A DNA stretch of 64,000 nt from Secundilactobacillus silagincola (GTDB taxonomy: Bacteria > Bacillota > Bacilli > Lactobacillales > Lactobacillaceae). This document shows positions 17,143-25,800 of the stretch, piece by piece. Numbering within the stretch: the first letter of the stretch is position 1; every line of letters starts with the position of its first letter. The notes beneath the pieces were generated by a model. That model was not told the DNA's origin and ran no database searches. It saw only the letters and a program-made list of their open reading frames with translations. The position numbers and the translations under genes are program-made. The stretch covers positions 1-64,000 of the forward strand of contig NZ_BCMJ01000007.1 in the NCBI RefSeq assembly GCF_002583405.1, read 5' to 3'.

Positions 17143-17769
17143 ATGAAAAACTTTATTTTTGACGTAGATGGTACCTTGCTTGATACTGAAGCGATGTACA
17201 TGAAGGCACTGGACAAGGTCCTTCGTCAGCACCAAATTAAGCACCCGTACAGTGAGTTAACACAAACGTTTGGAATTACTAGTCTAGACGCTTTAAAGCA
17301 CCTTAAAGTGCCAGCAGACTTGATACAGCCAATCCTAAACGAATGGGCACAAGCCATTCCAGAATTTCAGCCACTGGTCCACGTCTATGATGGGATTGAG
17401 AAAATGCTGTCAGATTTGAACGAACAGCCCACGACGCAACTGGCAATTATGACTTCCAAACAAACATTTGAATTTAAGCGGGACGTCACACCGCTGGAAT
17501 TAGACAAATATTTTAGTCAGTTTGTTTTCTTTGAAGATGCTAAACGGGGTAAACCGGCGCCAGATCCAATTTTAGTGGCGATGGATCGACTAAATGCCAA
17601 TCCTGAAGAAACTATCTACATTGGTGATACCAAGTTTGATGGGCAAGCTGCCCACGCAGCCGGAATTAAGTTTGGTTTAGTGGCTTGGGGGAATGGTGGG
17701 GCATCAAAGGTTGAAGGTGCCGATTATACGTTTGCGACTCCCGAAGATTTACTTGCCCTGGTTCGTTAA
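17143..17769 (+). CDS. HAD-superfamily hydrolase, PGP/YbjI-like phosphatase
   Basis: A 208-residue haloacid dehalogenase-type phosphatase. FDVDGTLLDT at residues 5-14 holds the nucleophile aspartate, TSK near 104 is motif II, and KPAPDP near 139 with GDTKFD near 163 form motifs III and IV. A helical cap lies between motifs I and II, as in phosphoglycolate phosphatase and beta-phosphoglucomutase relatives. The substrate is not recognisable. GGAGG at 17129-17133 selects ATG 17143 rather than the earlier TTG at 17116. It lies 110 nt before a mannose-type PTS pair; a functional tie is possible but unsupported. Confidence 0.85.
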   Translation: MKNFIFDVDGTLLDTEAMYMKALDKVLRQHQIKHPYSELTQTFGITSLDALKHLKVPADLIQPILNEWAQAIPEFQPLVHVYDGIEKMLSDLNEQPTTQLAIMTSKQTFEFKRDVTPLELDKYFSQFVFFEDAKRGKPAPDPILVAMDRLNANPEETIYIGDTKFDGQAAHAAGIKFGLVAWGNGGASKVEGADYTFATPEDLLALVR

Positions 17770-17878
17770 TTTGCCAATGTGTCGGGGCATGAATCGGGTC
17801 AGTGTGCTATGATAATAGCAACTGTAAGTAGTAATGGATGTAGGAATTAATTTTGTTTAATGATGAGGAGGCAATGTC

Positions 17879-18289
17879 GTGATTGCCATTGTGATTGCTA
17901 GCCACGGTAATTTGGCCAAGGGACTTTTACAGTCTGCAACGATGATTTTTGGAAAGCAGACTAACATTGCAACCGTGACTTTTGAGGAAAAAGAAACGCC
18001 AGATGACTTGATCATCAAATTTCAAACCGCGCTAAGTAAGTTTGACTCTGCCGATGCTGTGTTGTTTCTAGTTGATTTGTGGGGTGGCTCGCCATTCACT
18101 GTTGCCTCTCATTTCGTGAGTCAGCAGCCTGAACAGATGGCGATGATCACGGGGGTTAATCTGCCAATCGTGATGGATGCGTTTACCATTCGGGATCAAC
18201 CGTTAGATAAAGTGGTTGACCATCTAGAGAAGAGCGGTCAGAAAGGTATTCGGCATTTTGAACCGGAGACAGGTCACAAAGGGGCTTAA
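17879..18289 (+). CDS. PTS mannose-family EIIA component
   Basis: A 136-residue cytoplasmic domain of the mannose-type IIA fold. His9 in the N-terminal segment IAIVIASHGNLA is the expected phosphorylation site, and DLWGGSPF near residue 66 is typical. The GTG start follows GGAGG by 8 nt; a nearby ATG meets a stop at once. The IIB-like gene follows after 5 nt. No IIC or IID membrane gene is present, so the pair is not a complete transporter and may act in regulation or with components elsewhere. Confidence 0.88.
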   Translation: MIAIVIASHGNLAKGLLQSATMIFGKQTNIATVTFEEKETPDDLIIKFQTALSKFDSADAVLFLVDLWGGSPFTVASHFVSQQPEQMAMITGVNLPIVMDAFTIRDQPLDKVVDHLEKSGQKGIRHFEPETGHKGA

Positions 18290-18294
18290 CCACT

Positions 18295-18798
18295 ATGACA
18301 ATGGACATCAAGTTTGCACGCATCGGTAGCCGTCTGTTACCTAGTCAGGTCGCAAGTGGCTGGGTGAAGGCCACCGCGCCTAACCGAATCTTAGTTGTCT
18401 CGAACCGGGTGGCTCAAAACCATTTACGACAGACGCTGATTTTACAGTCTGTGCCAGCAGGGGTTGAAGCTAATGTGCTGACGTTAAAAAAGATGCTGAC
18501 CATTTATCAAGATTCTCGATTCAACGATTTTCGGCCAATACTCCTGACGGAAACTGCTAAGGACATGGCTAAGCTGGTTAAGGGCGGTATTGATCTAAGC
18601 GGGATTGGGATTAACTTAGGGATACTTGCCTATCAAGATGGTATGAAAATGCTAATGGATGGCGTGGCGGTCGATAAAAACGAGGCAAAGGCATTACGCT
18701 ATTTAACCGATCACGCAAAGTTGAAAGTGGTCGTGCAGCAAAAACCCGATGATAACCCAATAGATATCAAGCCATTTTTAGATAAATTGACCTTTTAA
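18295..18798 (+). CDS. PTS mannose-family EIIB-like protein lacking the phospho-histidine
   Basis: A 167-residue protein with the mannose-type IIB fold. FARIGSRLLPSQVASGWVK at residues 7-25 aligns with the family signature ARIDDRLIHGQV, but the phosphorylated histidine position is proline (RLLPSQV). The rest of the domain, including the NRILVVSN strand, looks intact, so this is not a decayed gene. Phosphotransfer from the neighbouring IIA (His9) through this protein is therefore unlikely. A regulatory or phosphate-sensing role is inferred. AAAGGGG lies 10 nt before the ATG. Confidence 0.82.
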   Translation: MTMDIKFARIGSRLLPSQVASGWVKATAPNRILVVSNRVAQNHLRQTLILQSVPAGVEANVLTLKKMLTIYQDSRFNDFRPILLTETAKDMAKLVKGGIDLSGIGINLGILAYQDGMKMLMDGVAVDKNEAKALRYLTDHAKLKVVVQQKPDDNPIDIKPFLDKLTF

Positions 18799-18816
18799 GA
18801 ATTGAACGGATTCCAC

Positions 18817-18854
18817 ACAAAAAAGCACTATTCAGTCGAATAGCGCTTTTTTGT
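18817..18854. terminator. Bidirectional terminator between IIB-like gene and LCP gene
   Basis: ACAAAAAAGCACTATTC pairs with GAATAGCGCTTTTTTGT around a 4-nt loop. It has A and T tracts on both sides and serves convergent genes. Confidence 0.85.
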
Positions 18855-18886
18855 GAATTCAATTTTAAAATCTAATCTAATTAGGC

Positions 18887-19966
18887 TTAATATCCGGAGC
18901 TACTGGTTGACGAGGTATAACTGCTGTCATCGCCTGTACCCGTAGAACTAGGCGTTAACTTAGTTGATTCGCTAAGACCCAAAGTATGTCTAATATTGTT
19001 AGAGACCTTTTGTAATTCTGAAAGTGGGGCCACTTGATAAGAAATACCGTTAATCATGGCGTCCTGACCTTGCAGTGTTTGAGATTTAATGTGGTGACTA
19101 GCATCGCCGTACTTGGTTCGAATTGCTAACATATCATTAAAAGTCATATCGGTTTTCATATTGCCGTTCAAAGAGGTCAAAATCTGTTTATATCGTGGAA
19201 GTGAGGTGATGCCCACACCCTTGACAACAAGCTTTTGAAGGACTTGTCGTTGCCGTTTTTGACGTCCGTAATCGCCTAATGGATCTTCTTCACGCATTCG
19301 TGAATAATCCAAGGCTGCTTTGCCGTCCAAGTGGATCTTTTGTCCCTTCACCACGTTAGCATTGCCATAGTGGAACGTCATTGGTGGGACAACATCGACA
19401 CCGCCAACGGCATTGACCATCTTCTCCAAACCACCCATATTAACGATGGCGTAGAAGTCGATCGGAATATCGAGTAGGTTTTCGACGGTGGAAACAGAGC
19501 CGGCAGCGCCGCCAATCGTGTAAGCAGCGTTGATCTTTTCGTACGGCTGCGAATCACCCTTCACTTGAACGCGGGTATCACGAGGAATACTAGTCAGATA
19601 GGCGGTTTCCTTTTTAGGATTGATCGTTGCAACAATCAGGGTATCTGTTCGCCCAACATCGTTTCTACCAAGGGCACCGGTATCAGTTCCCATCAAAAGA
19701 ATTGAGAAGGGTTTCCCTTGTTTAATCACGTTGTCCACGTTCCGTAGCTTATCTGTTTGTCCCGCTTGAAACGTGTTGTCGAAAGTTTGCTTCGCTTGGT
19801 TATAAGCATGATAACCATAGGCAATCCCACCAGTAATCAGAATTAAGACAATGATTAGGATGCTCCAAAGTAAGCCATGGTGTTTTTTATGTGATTTGAA
19901 GTGTGAATAATCACTTCGCCGTGTTGATTGATTATTTTGATCTGGATCGAAATTATTTGATGCCAT
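18887..19966 (-). CDS. LytR-CpsA-Psr (LCP) family cell wall ligase
   Basis: A membrane-anchored extracellular enzyme of 359 residues. LCP proteins transfer anionic glycopolymers such as wall teichoic acid from the lipid carrier to peptidoglycan. A short basic cytoplasmic tail is followed by one transmembrane helix at about residues 33-53. The LCP domain follows with LLMGTDTG near 92, GRTDTLIVATINP near 104, SIPRDTRV near 126 and YSRMREEDPLGDYGR near 221. The C-terminus ends in a Ser/Thr-rich tail. Arg and Asp residues that bind the polyprenyl pyrophosphate in this family are present in these blocks. It is a single gene with a -10 box (TATAAT, reverse strand of 19999-20004). Confidence 0.9.
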   Translation of the reverse strand: MASNNFDPDQNNQSTRRSDYSHFKSHKKHHGLLWSILIIVLILITGGIAYGYHAYNQAKQTFDNTFQAGQTDKLRNVDNVIKQGKPFSILLMGTDTGALGRNDVGRTDTLIVATINPKKETAYLTSIPRDTRVQVKGDSQPYEKINAAYTIGGAAGSVSTVENLLDIPIDFYAIVNMGGLEKMVNAVGGVDVVPPMTFHYGNANVVKGQKIHLDGKAALDYSRMREEDPLGDYGRQKRQRQVLQKLVVKGVGITSLPRYKQILTSLNGNMKTDMTFNDMLAIRTKYGDASHHIKSQTLQGQDAMINGISYQVAPLSELQKVSNNIRHTLGLSESTKLTPSSTGTGDDSSYTSSTSSSGY

Positions 19967-20271
19967 AAGTTTCCCTCGCCTCTGTAAAATCTCTTTGCAT
20001 TATAGGTCTATTTTCTCAGATAGTGTGGTTCTTTCATGAAGCTTAAGTCGATTTTAAGAAAAATATTAGACGCTTCTTCCCCTGCCTAACTGTACTATTA
20101 CATCACAAATTGCGGGTCACGTAAACCGTTCAATGAGTAGAAGTTACATTGAATGACAGAATGTGAAGGGTTAAATTGGGTAACGAGGGCTTAAATAACG
20201 GTAATTGAACTCGTCTTTGAAGTTCTTCAAGTAGATATTTGTGAGGTTGTAAAGTCAACGTTATTGAATTA
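19967..20271. other. Divergent intergenic region without a gene
   Basis: About 350 bp in all separates the LCP gene from the AEC transporter gene. It holds a -10 box for each gene (19999-20004 on the minus strand; 20275-20280 on the plus strand). I see no open frame, tRNA or strong hairpin in the middle part. Confidence 0.6.
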
Positions 20272-20280
20272 TGCTATAAT
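20272..20280 (+). promoter_or_regulatory. Extended -10 promoter of the AEC transporter
   Basis: TGCTATAAT at 20272-20280, 39 bp before the start codon. No strong -35 is seen. Confidence 0.55.
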
Positions 20281-20319
20281 GAATATTAATTTTTGATGTG
20301 AAAGAAGGTATAACAAACA

Positions 20320-21273
20320 ATGTTACTATTATTCGCCCGGAGTGTTGCGGGCGTGGTTGAGATTCTTCTAATGATTGCGCTAGGTTACCTTCTGACTAAT
20401 CTAGGCTGGTTTAATGAATCAGCCAGCAAGTTGATTGCTCGGTTGGTTACTCAGGTGGCCTTACCCGCATATATGGCATATACCATTACCAGCAAGTTTA
20501 CGTTTAAGCGATTAGTGGAGACGTTACCTGACTTGCGTTTCCCCGTGGTATCAATGATGATCCTGTTTGGTATTTCAATCATCGTTGCCAAAGTTCTACA
20601 TATTAGGAAAAGTCATCGCGGACTTTTCGAATCCATGTTTTTTAATTCAAATACGGTGTTTGTCGGCCTGCCTGTTAACGTTGCGCTATTTGGTGCGGCT
20701 AAAAGTTTGCCTTACGTCTTGGTCTACTACATGGCCAACACGACGATTTTCTGGACTTTAGGCGTTTATCTGATCCAACGTGACGGCGAGGGCGATTATC
20801 ACTTTAGTCTGGGTCAAACACTTAAAAAGGTTTTTTCACCGCCTTTGCTTGGTTTTATGGTTGGGGTCGTTTTGGTTTTGCTGAAAATTCAACTGCCGAA
20901 CTTTATCATGGCGGATCTGAATTATATTGGTGGCTTAACGGTTCCACTCTCCATGATCTTTATTGGTATTGCAATTGCTAATGTTGATCTTCATGATTTG
21001 ACGATCAATCGTGGCAGTCTGGGAATCCTGTTTGGTCGATTTATTTTAGCACCAGCGTTAATGGCGCTTTTGGTATTACCAACTGGGATGCCGATGATGA
21101 TGAAACAAGTTTTCATCATCCAATCCGCAATGCCCGTTATGACCAATGCGCCCGTTGTATCGAAACTCTACGGTGCAGATTCTAGTTTTGCAGCGGTAAT
21201 GGTGACTGAATCCACATTACTTAGCTTGCTGGTCATTCCAATTTTGATGTTACTATTAAATGCTTCTCATTAA
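20320..21273 (+). CDS. AEC-family transporter (malate permease/auxin carrier type)
   Basis: A 317-residue integral membrane protein with about ten hydrophobic segments in two similar halves, as in the auxin efflux carrier family. FFNSNTVFVGLPVNVALFG near residue 107 is the conserved re-entrant region of the first half, and QSAMPVMTNAPVVSKLYG near 268 is its counterpart. Lactobacillus members are often annotated as malate permeases; without a malolactic enzyme gene next to it the substrate stays open. It has its own promoter and terminator. Confidence 0.85.
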   Translation: MLLLFARSVAGVVEILLMIALGYLLTNLGWFNESASKLIARLVTQVALPAYMAYTITSKFTFKRLVETLPDLRFPVVSMMILFGISIIVAKVLHIRKSHRGLFESMFFNSNTVFVGLPVNVALFGAAKSLPYVLVYYMANTTIFWTLGVYLIQRDGEGDYHFSLGQTLKKVFSPPLLGFMVGVVLVLLKIQLPNFIMADLNYIGGLTVPLSMIFIGIAIANVDLHDLTINRGSLGILFGRFILAPALMALLVLPTGMPMMMKQVFIIQSAMPVMTNAPVVSKLYGADSSFAAVMVTESTLLSLLVIPILMLLLNASH

Positions 21274-21320
21274 ATTCATTAAGGGGACTTCGACTTCATG
21301 CCGAGGTCCCTTTATTGAAT
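21274..21320 (+). terminator. Terminator after the AEC transporter gene
   Basis: ATTCATTAAGGGGAC pairs imperfectly with GTCCCTTTATTGAAT around a loop of about 17 nt. Confidence 0.7.
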
Positions 21321-21380
21321 TTAAAGCCGGTGATATACTGTTATGTGAATGAAAGAGCATGAGAAGAGAGGGTCAGTTTT

Positions 21381-22055
21381 ATGGTTAAATTAGTCGTTTT
21401 GCGTCATGGTGAAAGTCAGGCTAATCGAGATGGTGTGTTTACTGGTTGGAGTGATGTACCACTGACGAAAAAGGGCATTGCACAAGCCCACCAGGCTGGA
21501 AAAGCCATTAAACAGGCGGGACTGCAGTTTGAACATTTGCATACGTCCATGTTAAAACGGGCAATTATGACAGCTAACATTGTGCTGGATGAGATCGATC
21601 AACTTTATCTGCCAGTGACGAAATCTTGGCGTCTCAATGAGCGTCATTATGGCGCGTTGCGGGGGAAGAAGAAAGCAGCGGTGAAAGCCGAAGTGGGTGA
21701 GAAACAGTTTAAGCTTTGGCGGCGTAGTTATCATGTAGTACCGCCACTGTTAGATCAGCCTGATCAAGACCCACGATATGAGCCGTTAGGGGTAACTGAA
21801 CCTAGGGGTGAAAGCCTTGAAATGGCTTATGACCGTTTAATGCCATATTGGCAGGATGAAATCGCACCGCGGTTGCTGGATGGACATAATCAGTTGGTGG
21901 TTGCTCATGGCAGTACGTTAAGAGCACTGATTAAGTATATTGATCAGATCAGTGATGCAGATATCGACCATTTAGAAGTTCCAAACGGGGTGCCGATTGT
22001 TTATGAATTTGATACCCAATTGAACGTGATTAGTAAAAAGGAACTGAAAGCGTAA
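21381..22055 (+). CDS. 2,3-bisphosphoglycerate-dependent phosphoglycerate mutase family protein
   Basis: A 224-residue histidine phosphatase-superfamily enzyme. [23 protein letters not shown]-type N-terminal motif (about residues 7-29) carries the phosphorylated His9, [12 protein letters not shown] near 87 holds the catalytic Glu and Arg region, and [13 protein letters not shown] near 174 contains the second histidine. The length and the GWSDVPLT segment match GpmA rather than broad-specificity phosphatases. Lactobacilli often have several copies, so it may be a paralogue of the main glycolytic enzyme. Confidence 0.88.
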   Translation: MVKLVVLRHGESQANRDGVFTGWSDVPLTKKGIAQAHQAGKAIKQAGLQFEHLHTSMLKRAIMTANIVLDEIDQLYLPVTKSWRLNERHYGALRGKKKAAVKAEVGEKQFKLWRRSYHVVPPLLDQPDQDPRYEPLGVTEPRGESLEMAYDRLMPYWQDEIAPRLLDGHNQLVVAHGSTLRALIKYIDQISDADIDHLEVPNGVPIVYEFDTQLNVISKKELKA

Positions 22056-22153
22056 AGGGTGATTAAAATACCTTAACGTGAGTTTATATTGATTGATAGG
22101 GGCGTTATCTGGATTTTCGATAAGGTAGTATATGGTTTAAGATATTCTAAAAC

Positions 22154-22272
22154 GTGTTCAGGTAGGCAAAGACTTGCACGTAAGCCCAAAAGGAACGGTG
22201 ATCAGGCAAAAATCGCCTGACCACCGTTCCTTTTGGGTTTACGCTCCAGTCTCTAAGCGCCTACCTTCACAC
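22154..22272. repeat. 119-bp imperfect inverted repeat with strong central hairpin
   Basis: The centre (about 22184-22238) is a near-perfect hairpin: CCCAAAAGGAACGGTG and TCAGGC pair with GCCTGA and CACCGTTCCTTTTGGG. Pairing continues outwards through CGTAA/TTACG to the ends, where GTGTTCAGGTAGGC (22154-22167) matches the complement of GCCTACCTTCACAC (22259-22272) at 12 of 14 positions. It lies between the convergent phosphoglycerate mutase and pepC genes and ends 4 nt from the pepC stop. It probably terminates both transcripts. Its length suggests a mobile-repeat origin. Confidence 0.8.
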
Positions 22273-22276
22273 TCTA

Positions 22277-23620
22277 TTATGCTAAAGCACCCATTGGATC
22301 CCAAGGGGCTAAAACAGTTGGTTCTGCTTCTTGAGCCTGACGCAGTTCAGGACTCAGGTACTTCTTGTTCACAACAACTTGGTAGCAGTACTCTGTCATC
22401 CAACTGTCACTCATCACAAAGTAGCCTTTGGTACCTACCTTGTCGCCCCAAGAATTTTCAACTTTCCACTTAGTTGGTTTACCGTCGACGAGATCAACAC
22501 CGGTAATTACCATGGCGTGAGTCATTAGGCTTTCAGCGTAATCCAAACGTTCCGCCTTAGTCATGGAGAGATCCATATCCAGTAGTTCGTCTTTTTTGTA
22601 GGCGTTAGTATCCATGATGCCTTTTTGACGGTCAGAACTTTGACCAACGTCACAACCAAACCAAACACTTTGGCCATCCTTCAACTGAGCAATGGCGAGT
22701 TGTTTAAAATCATCCATAGTGACGTTTAAGTGCTTAACTTCACGGCCACCCACAACGTTACCCAACATTTCAACGGTATAAGTTTTATTATACGGTTTAT
22801 CTGAAGTTGGCGAGTTGATGATGGAAACGTAATCGGCTAAGTTCCAGCCAACGTATTTGTCATAAAACGATTTTGGCGTTAAGTCACGATCAATGTGGTA
22901 GTTCTTATCGTCATCGCGATATTCAAAATCAAATTTTTGTGCTGGTTCACCTAACGTATAGCACAGCAGTCGGTAAACTTCACCTAGCATTTTGTCACGT
23001 GCAGCGGCAATTTCGTCATCACTGGCGCCCTTAGCAGTTAAGCCACGAAGAGTAACGGCATCTTTACGCAACTTTTTGTTTAACGTGCTATTTAGTTCAC
23101 TGGATTTGGAACTGTTATAGGTTTCAGGCATCACTGATCTTGGTACGATACCGTATTTTTCAATGATAGCGCAAAGCATATCCCATTGGCCGCCATCCTG
23201 CTGTGGGGTTGCCATGAGAAAGGCGACCTTACGGCTGGTTAGCGGTTGGTCTGCCGTGTCCAGAACGTTTTGATAGAAGTAGTTTGCTTTTTCGAATTTA
23301 TCCCAGAAATTAGTATAGTTTTGAGAAAGTTCGAAATCACTGAGGTTAAACAGGTCAGCTAAGTGATGACGCATGATGTTTAATGCCGCAAACATCCAGC
23401 AACGACCACTTTGTTTTTGATTGGCGACTTTCCCTGTATCCAACTCAATGGAAAAGACGGGTGTCATGTCAGTGTCGGAAGCAAAATCAGCACTGGTAGC
23501 CAGAATCCCTTGATGGCTAACTGCGCGTTCCACCACTTTGGCATCCTTACGGTCGTTAAATAAAGTCTGATAGCGGGTAATTTGATCACTGCTGATAGCA
23601 GCTGTTTTATCATTACTCAA
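22277..23620 (-). CDS. pepC: Aminopeptidase C (bleomycin hydrolase family)
   Basis: A cytoplasmic cysteine aminopeptidase of about 447 residues of peptidase family C1B that releases N-terminal amino acids from peptides taken up from protein substrates. The catalytic Cys74 lies in QSGRCWMFAALN, the histidine in LMTHAMVITG, and the asparagine in VENSWG near the C-terminus. The conserved C-terminal tail ending in DPMGALA, which in this family reaches into the active site, is intact. AAGGAG lies 10 nt before a TTG (23620); the longer frame to 23665 lacks a ribosome binding site. It works with the peptide transporter type encoded at 844. Confidence 0.94.
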   Translation of the reverse strand: MSNDKTAAISSDQITRYQTLFNDRKDAKVVERAVSHQGILATSADFASDTDMTPVFSIELDTGKVANQKQSGRCWMFAALNIMRHHLADLFNLSDFELSQNYTNFWDKFEKANYFYQNVLDTADQPLTSRKVAFLMATPQQDGGQWDMLCAIIEKYGIVPRSVMPETYNSSKSSELNSTLNKKLRKDAVTLRGLTAKGASDDEIAAARDKMLGEVYRLLCYTLGEPAQKFDFEYRDDDKNYHIDRDLTPKSFYDKYVGWNLADYVSIINSPTSDKPYNKTYTVEMLGNVVGGREVKHLNVTMDDFKQLAIAQLKDGQSVWFGCDVGQSSDRQKGIMDTNAYKKDELLDMDLSMTKAERLDYAESLMTHAMVITGVDLVDGKPTKWKVENSWGDKVGTKGYFVMSDSWMTEYCYQVVVNKKYLSPELRQAQEAEPTVLAPWDPMGALA

Positions 23621-23765
23621 ATGGATCACACTCCTTCTCGTTTCATAGTCATTATTGTACAACATTTCGGTGGTAAAAGTGAGCTAAGTATAGACTGTTT
23701 TGGGGTGTTTTCCCACAACGTTATAGTGTAAGATATAAAACACATGCATGAAAGGAGTGAGAGAG

Positions 23766-24302
23766 ATGACACGTGGATTTGAAATTGTTTCTTCCTACGC
23801 TAACGAGGGGTTACATTTGCCGTATCGCACCACAAAACGGGCAGCCGGATATGACTTTGAAAGTGCGGTTGATTTTAACGTGCCGAGTATTTGGAAACTT
23901 GATTTTTTGAAAGTGATCTGGGCAATTCGTCATGAGTCAAATGTGGATAACGAAACTTCAAAAAAGGCTAAAAAGATTCTCAAACCATTTTTAATTCCAA
24001 CGGGGATCAAGGCATATATGGGTGATGACGAAGTGTTGATCTTGGCGAACCGCTCAAGCAACCCACTTAAGCGCAGCCTAGTCATTCCAAATGGGATTGG
24101 CGTGATTGATGCCGATTATTATAACAATGACAGCAACGAGGGAGAAATCTTTATGCAGGTGCTGAACTTTGGCCTGACGGATGCCAAGGTTGCCAAGGGT
24201 GATCGTATTGGGCAGGGCCTCTTTATGCACTATCTTACGGCGGATGATGAACAAAAGCCTCAGCAGGAACGCCAGGGTGGTTTTGGTTCTTCTGGTAAGT
24301 AG
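23766..24302 (+). CDS. dut: dUTP diphosphatase (trimeric type)
   Basis: Hydrolyses dUTP to dUMP, keeping uracil out of DNA and feeding dTMP synthesis. The 178-residue protein shows the five trimeric dUTPase motifs: AGYDFESA near residue 22, NRSSNPLKRSL near 97, GVIDADYY near 115, GDRIGQ near 150 and a C-terminal GGFGSSG. It is longer than the usual 145-150 residues because of an insertion around residues 35-70. AAGGAGTGAGAG selects ATG 23766 over the ATG at 23748, which precedes the ribosome binding site. radA follows about 105 nt later. Confidence 0.92.
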   Translation: MTRGFEIVSSYANEGLHLPYRTTKRAAGYDFESAVDFNVPSIWKLDFLKVIWAIRHESNVDNETSKKAKKILKPFLIPTGIKAYMGDDEVLILANRSSNPLKRSLVIPNGIGVIDADYYNNDSNEGEIFMQVLNFGLTDAKVAKGDRIGQGLFMHYLTADDEQKPQQERQGGFGSSGK

Positions 24303-24409
24303 TTAAAAAGAAATAAAGCTTAAGAGTCTAAGCCTTCAACAGGCGGAGACTATGCTAAAATAAGTTTGGTTAGTATTAGTCAGAGTATCACCGGAAAGGA
24401 TTGAAATGA

Positions 24410-25780
24410 TTGGCGAAAGAAAAAACACAGTTTGTCTGTCAAGAATGTGGTTATCAGGCACCGAGATTTTTGGGGCGCTGTCCCAATTGCGGCAAGTGGA
24501 ATACCTTCGTTGAAGAAGTGATTGCGCCAGCGACGACTGTTAAAACAGCAACTAGTTTAAGCGGTGGTACGGTGACTAAGCCGGAAAAGCTAGCCGCGGT
24601 TTCAATGCAAAAAGAACCTCGGGTCAAAACACAGCTAGGTGAACTTAACCGTGTTTTGGGTGGCGGTGTCGTTCCTGGGTCCTTGGTCTTAATTGGTGGT
24701 GATCCGGGAATTGGTAAATCCACCTTGTTGCTGCAGGTATCCGGCCAACTGAGTCAAACTGGTGGTACGGTACTCTACGTCTCTGGTGAAGAGAGTGCTA
24801 ACCAAATTAAAATGCGTGCTAACCGTTTAGGCGTTGCAAGTGACAATCTTTATTTGTATCCTGAAACCGATATGAGTCGGATTCGGGCGAATATCAATGA
24901 GATGAAGCCAAATTACGTTGTGATCGATTCGGTTCAGACCATGTCAGAGCCTGAGATTACTTCAGCAATCGGGTCAGTTTCGCAAATTCGACAGGTTACT
25001 GCTGAACTCATGCGAATCGCTAAATCACAGGGTGTCACCATCTTTGTGGTGGGTCACGTGACCAAGGGCGGTGCCATTGCTGGTCCTAAAGTTTTGGAAC
25101 ATATGGTTGATACCGTTCTTTATTTTGAAGGGGATCTCCACCATACGTACCGTATTCTTCGAGCCGTGAAGAATCGGTTTGGATCCACTAATGAATTGGG
25201 TATTTTTGAGATGCAGGAAGACGGGTTAAAAGAAGTTAAAAATCCTTCAGAAATTTTTCTGGAGGAGCGTTTAAAAGACGCTACTGGTTCCGCAATCGTA
25301 GTTTCCATGGAAGGAACCAGGCCCATCCTCGTAGAAATTCAGGCTTTGTTAACGCCTTCTGTTTTTGGGAATGCTCAGCGGACTGCTTCCGGACTTGACC
25401 GAAACCGTGTATCATTGATCATGGCAGTGCTGGAAAAGCGGGCCAATCTCATGCTGCAAAATCAGGATGCTTATTTGAAGGCCGCTGGTGGCGTTAAGTT
25501 GGATGAACCGGCAATTGACCTGGCTCTAGCCATTAGCATTGCCAGTTCGTATCGAGATAAGGGGACTAATCCGAATGAGTGTTACGTGGGAGAAATTGGC
25601 TTAACTGGTGAAGTTCGCCGGGTCAACCGGATTGAAGACCGGGTAAAGGAAGCTTCGAAACTTGGTTTTAAACGAATCTACATTCCTAAAAATAATCTGA
25701 AGGATTGGACGGCGCCAACTGATATTGAGGTGATTGGCGTGGCTACGCTTGGGGAGGCACTGCATAAGATTTTAGCTTAA
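24410..25780 (+). CDS. radA: DNA repair protein RadA
   Basis: A 456-residue RecA-like branch migration helicase in recombination and transformation. An N-terminal C4 zinc finger (CQECG and CPNCG, residues 9-30) is followed by the Walker A motif [10 protein letters not shown] near 95, the RadA-specific KNRFGSTNE near 254 and a C-terminal Lon-like domain ([15 protein letters not shown] near 369). The start is TTG, 9 nt after GGAAAGGA. yacL follows after 20 nt, the usual Lactobacillus order. Confidence 0.96.
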   Translation: MAKEKTQFVCQECGYQAPRFLGRCPNCGKWNTFVEEVIAPATTVKTATSLSGGTVTKPEKLAAVSMQKEPRVKTQLGELNRVLGGGVVPGSLVLIGGDPGIGKSTLLLQVSGQLSQTGGTVLYVSGEESANQIKMRANRLGVASDNLYLYPETDMSRIRANINEMKPNYVVIDSVQTMSEPEITSAIGSVSQIRQVTAELMRIAKSQGVTIFVVGHVTKGGAIAGPKVLEHMVDTVLYFEGDLHHTYRILRAVKNRFGSTNELGIFEMQEDGLKEVKNPSEIFLEERLKDATGSAIVVSMEGTRPILVEIQALLTPSVFGNAQRTASGLDRNRVSLIMAVLEKRANLMLQNQDAYLKAAGGVKLDEPAIDLALAISIASSYRDKGTNPNECYVGEIGLTGEVRRVNRIEDRVKEASKLGFKRIYIPKNNLKDWTAPTDIEVIGVATLGEALHKILA

Positions 25781-25800
25781 CGGATTTGGAGGTGAATTAA

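Noticed and set aside
19967-20319. Hidden small gene in the 350-bp divergent gap
   Set aside because: No frame with a start, ribosome binding site and plausible composition was found; only promoter elements were seen.
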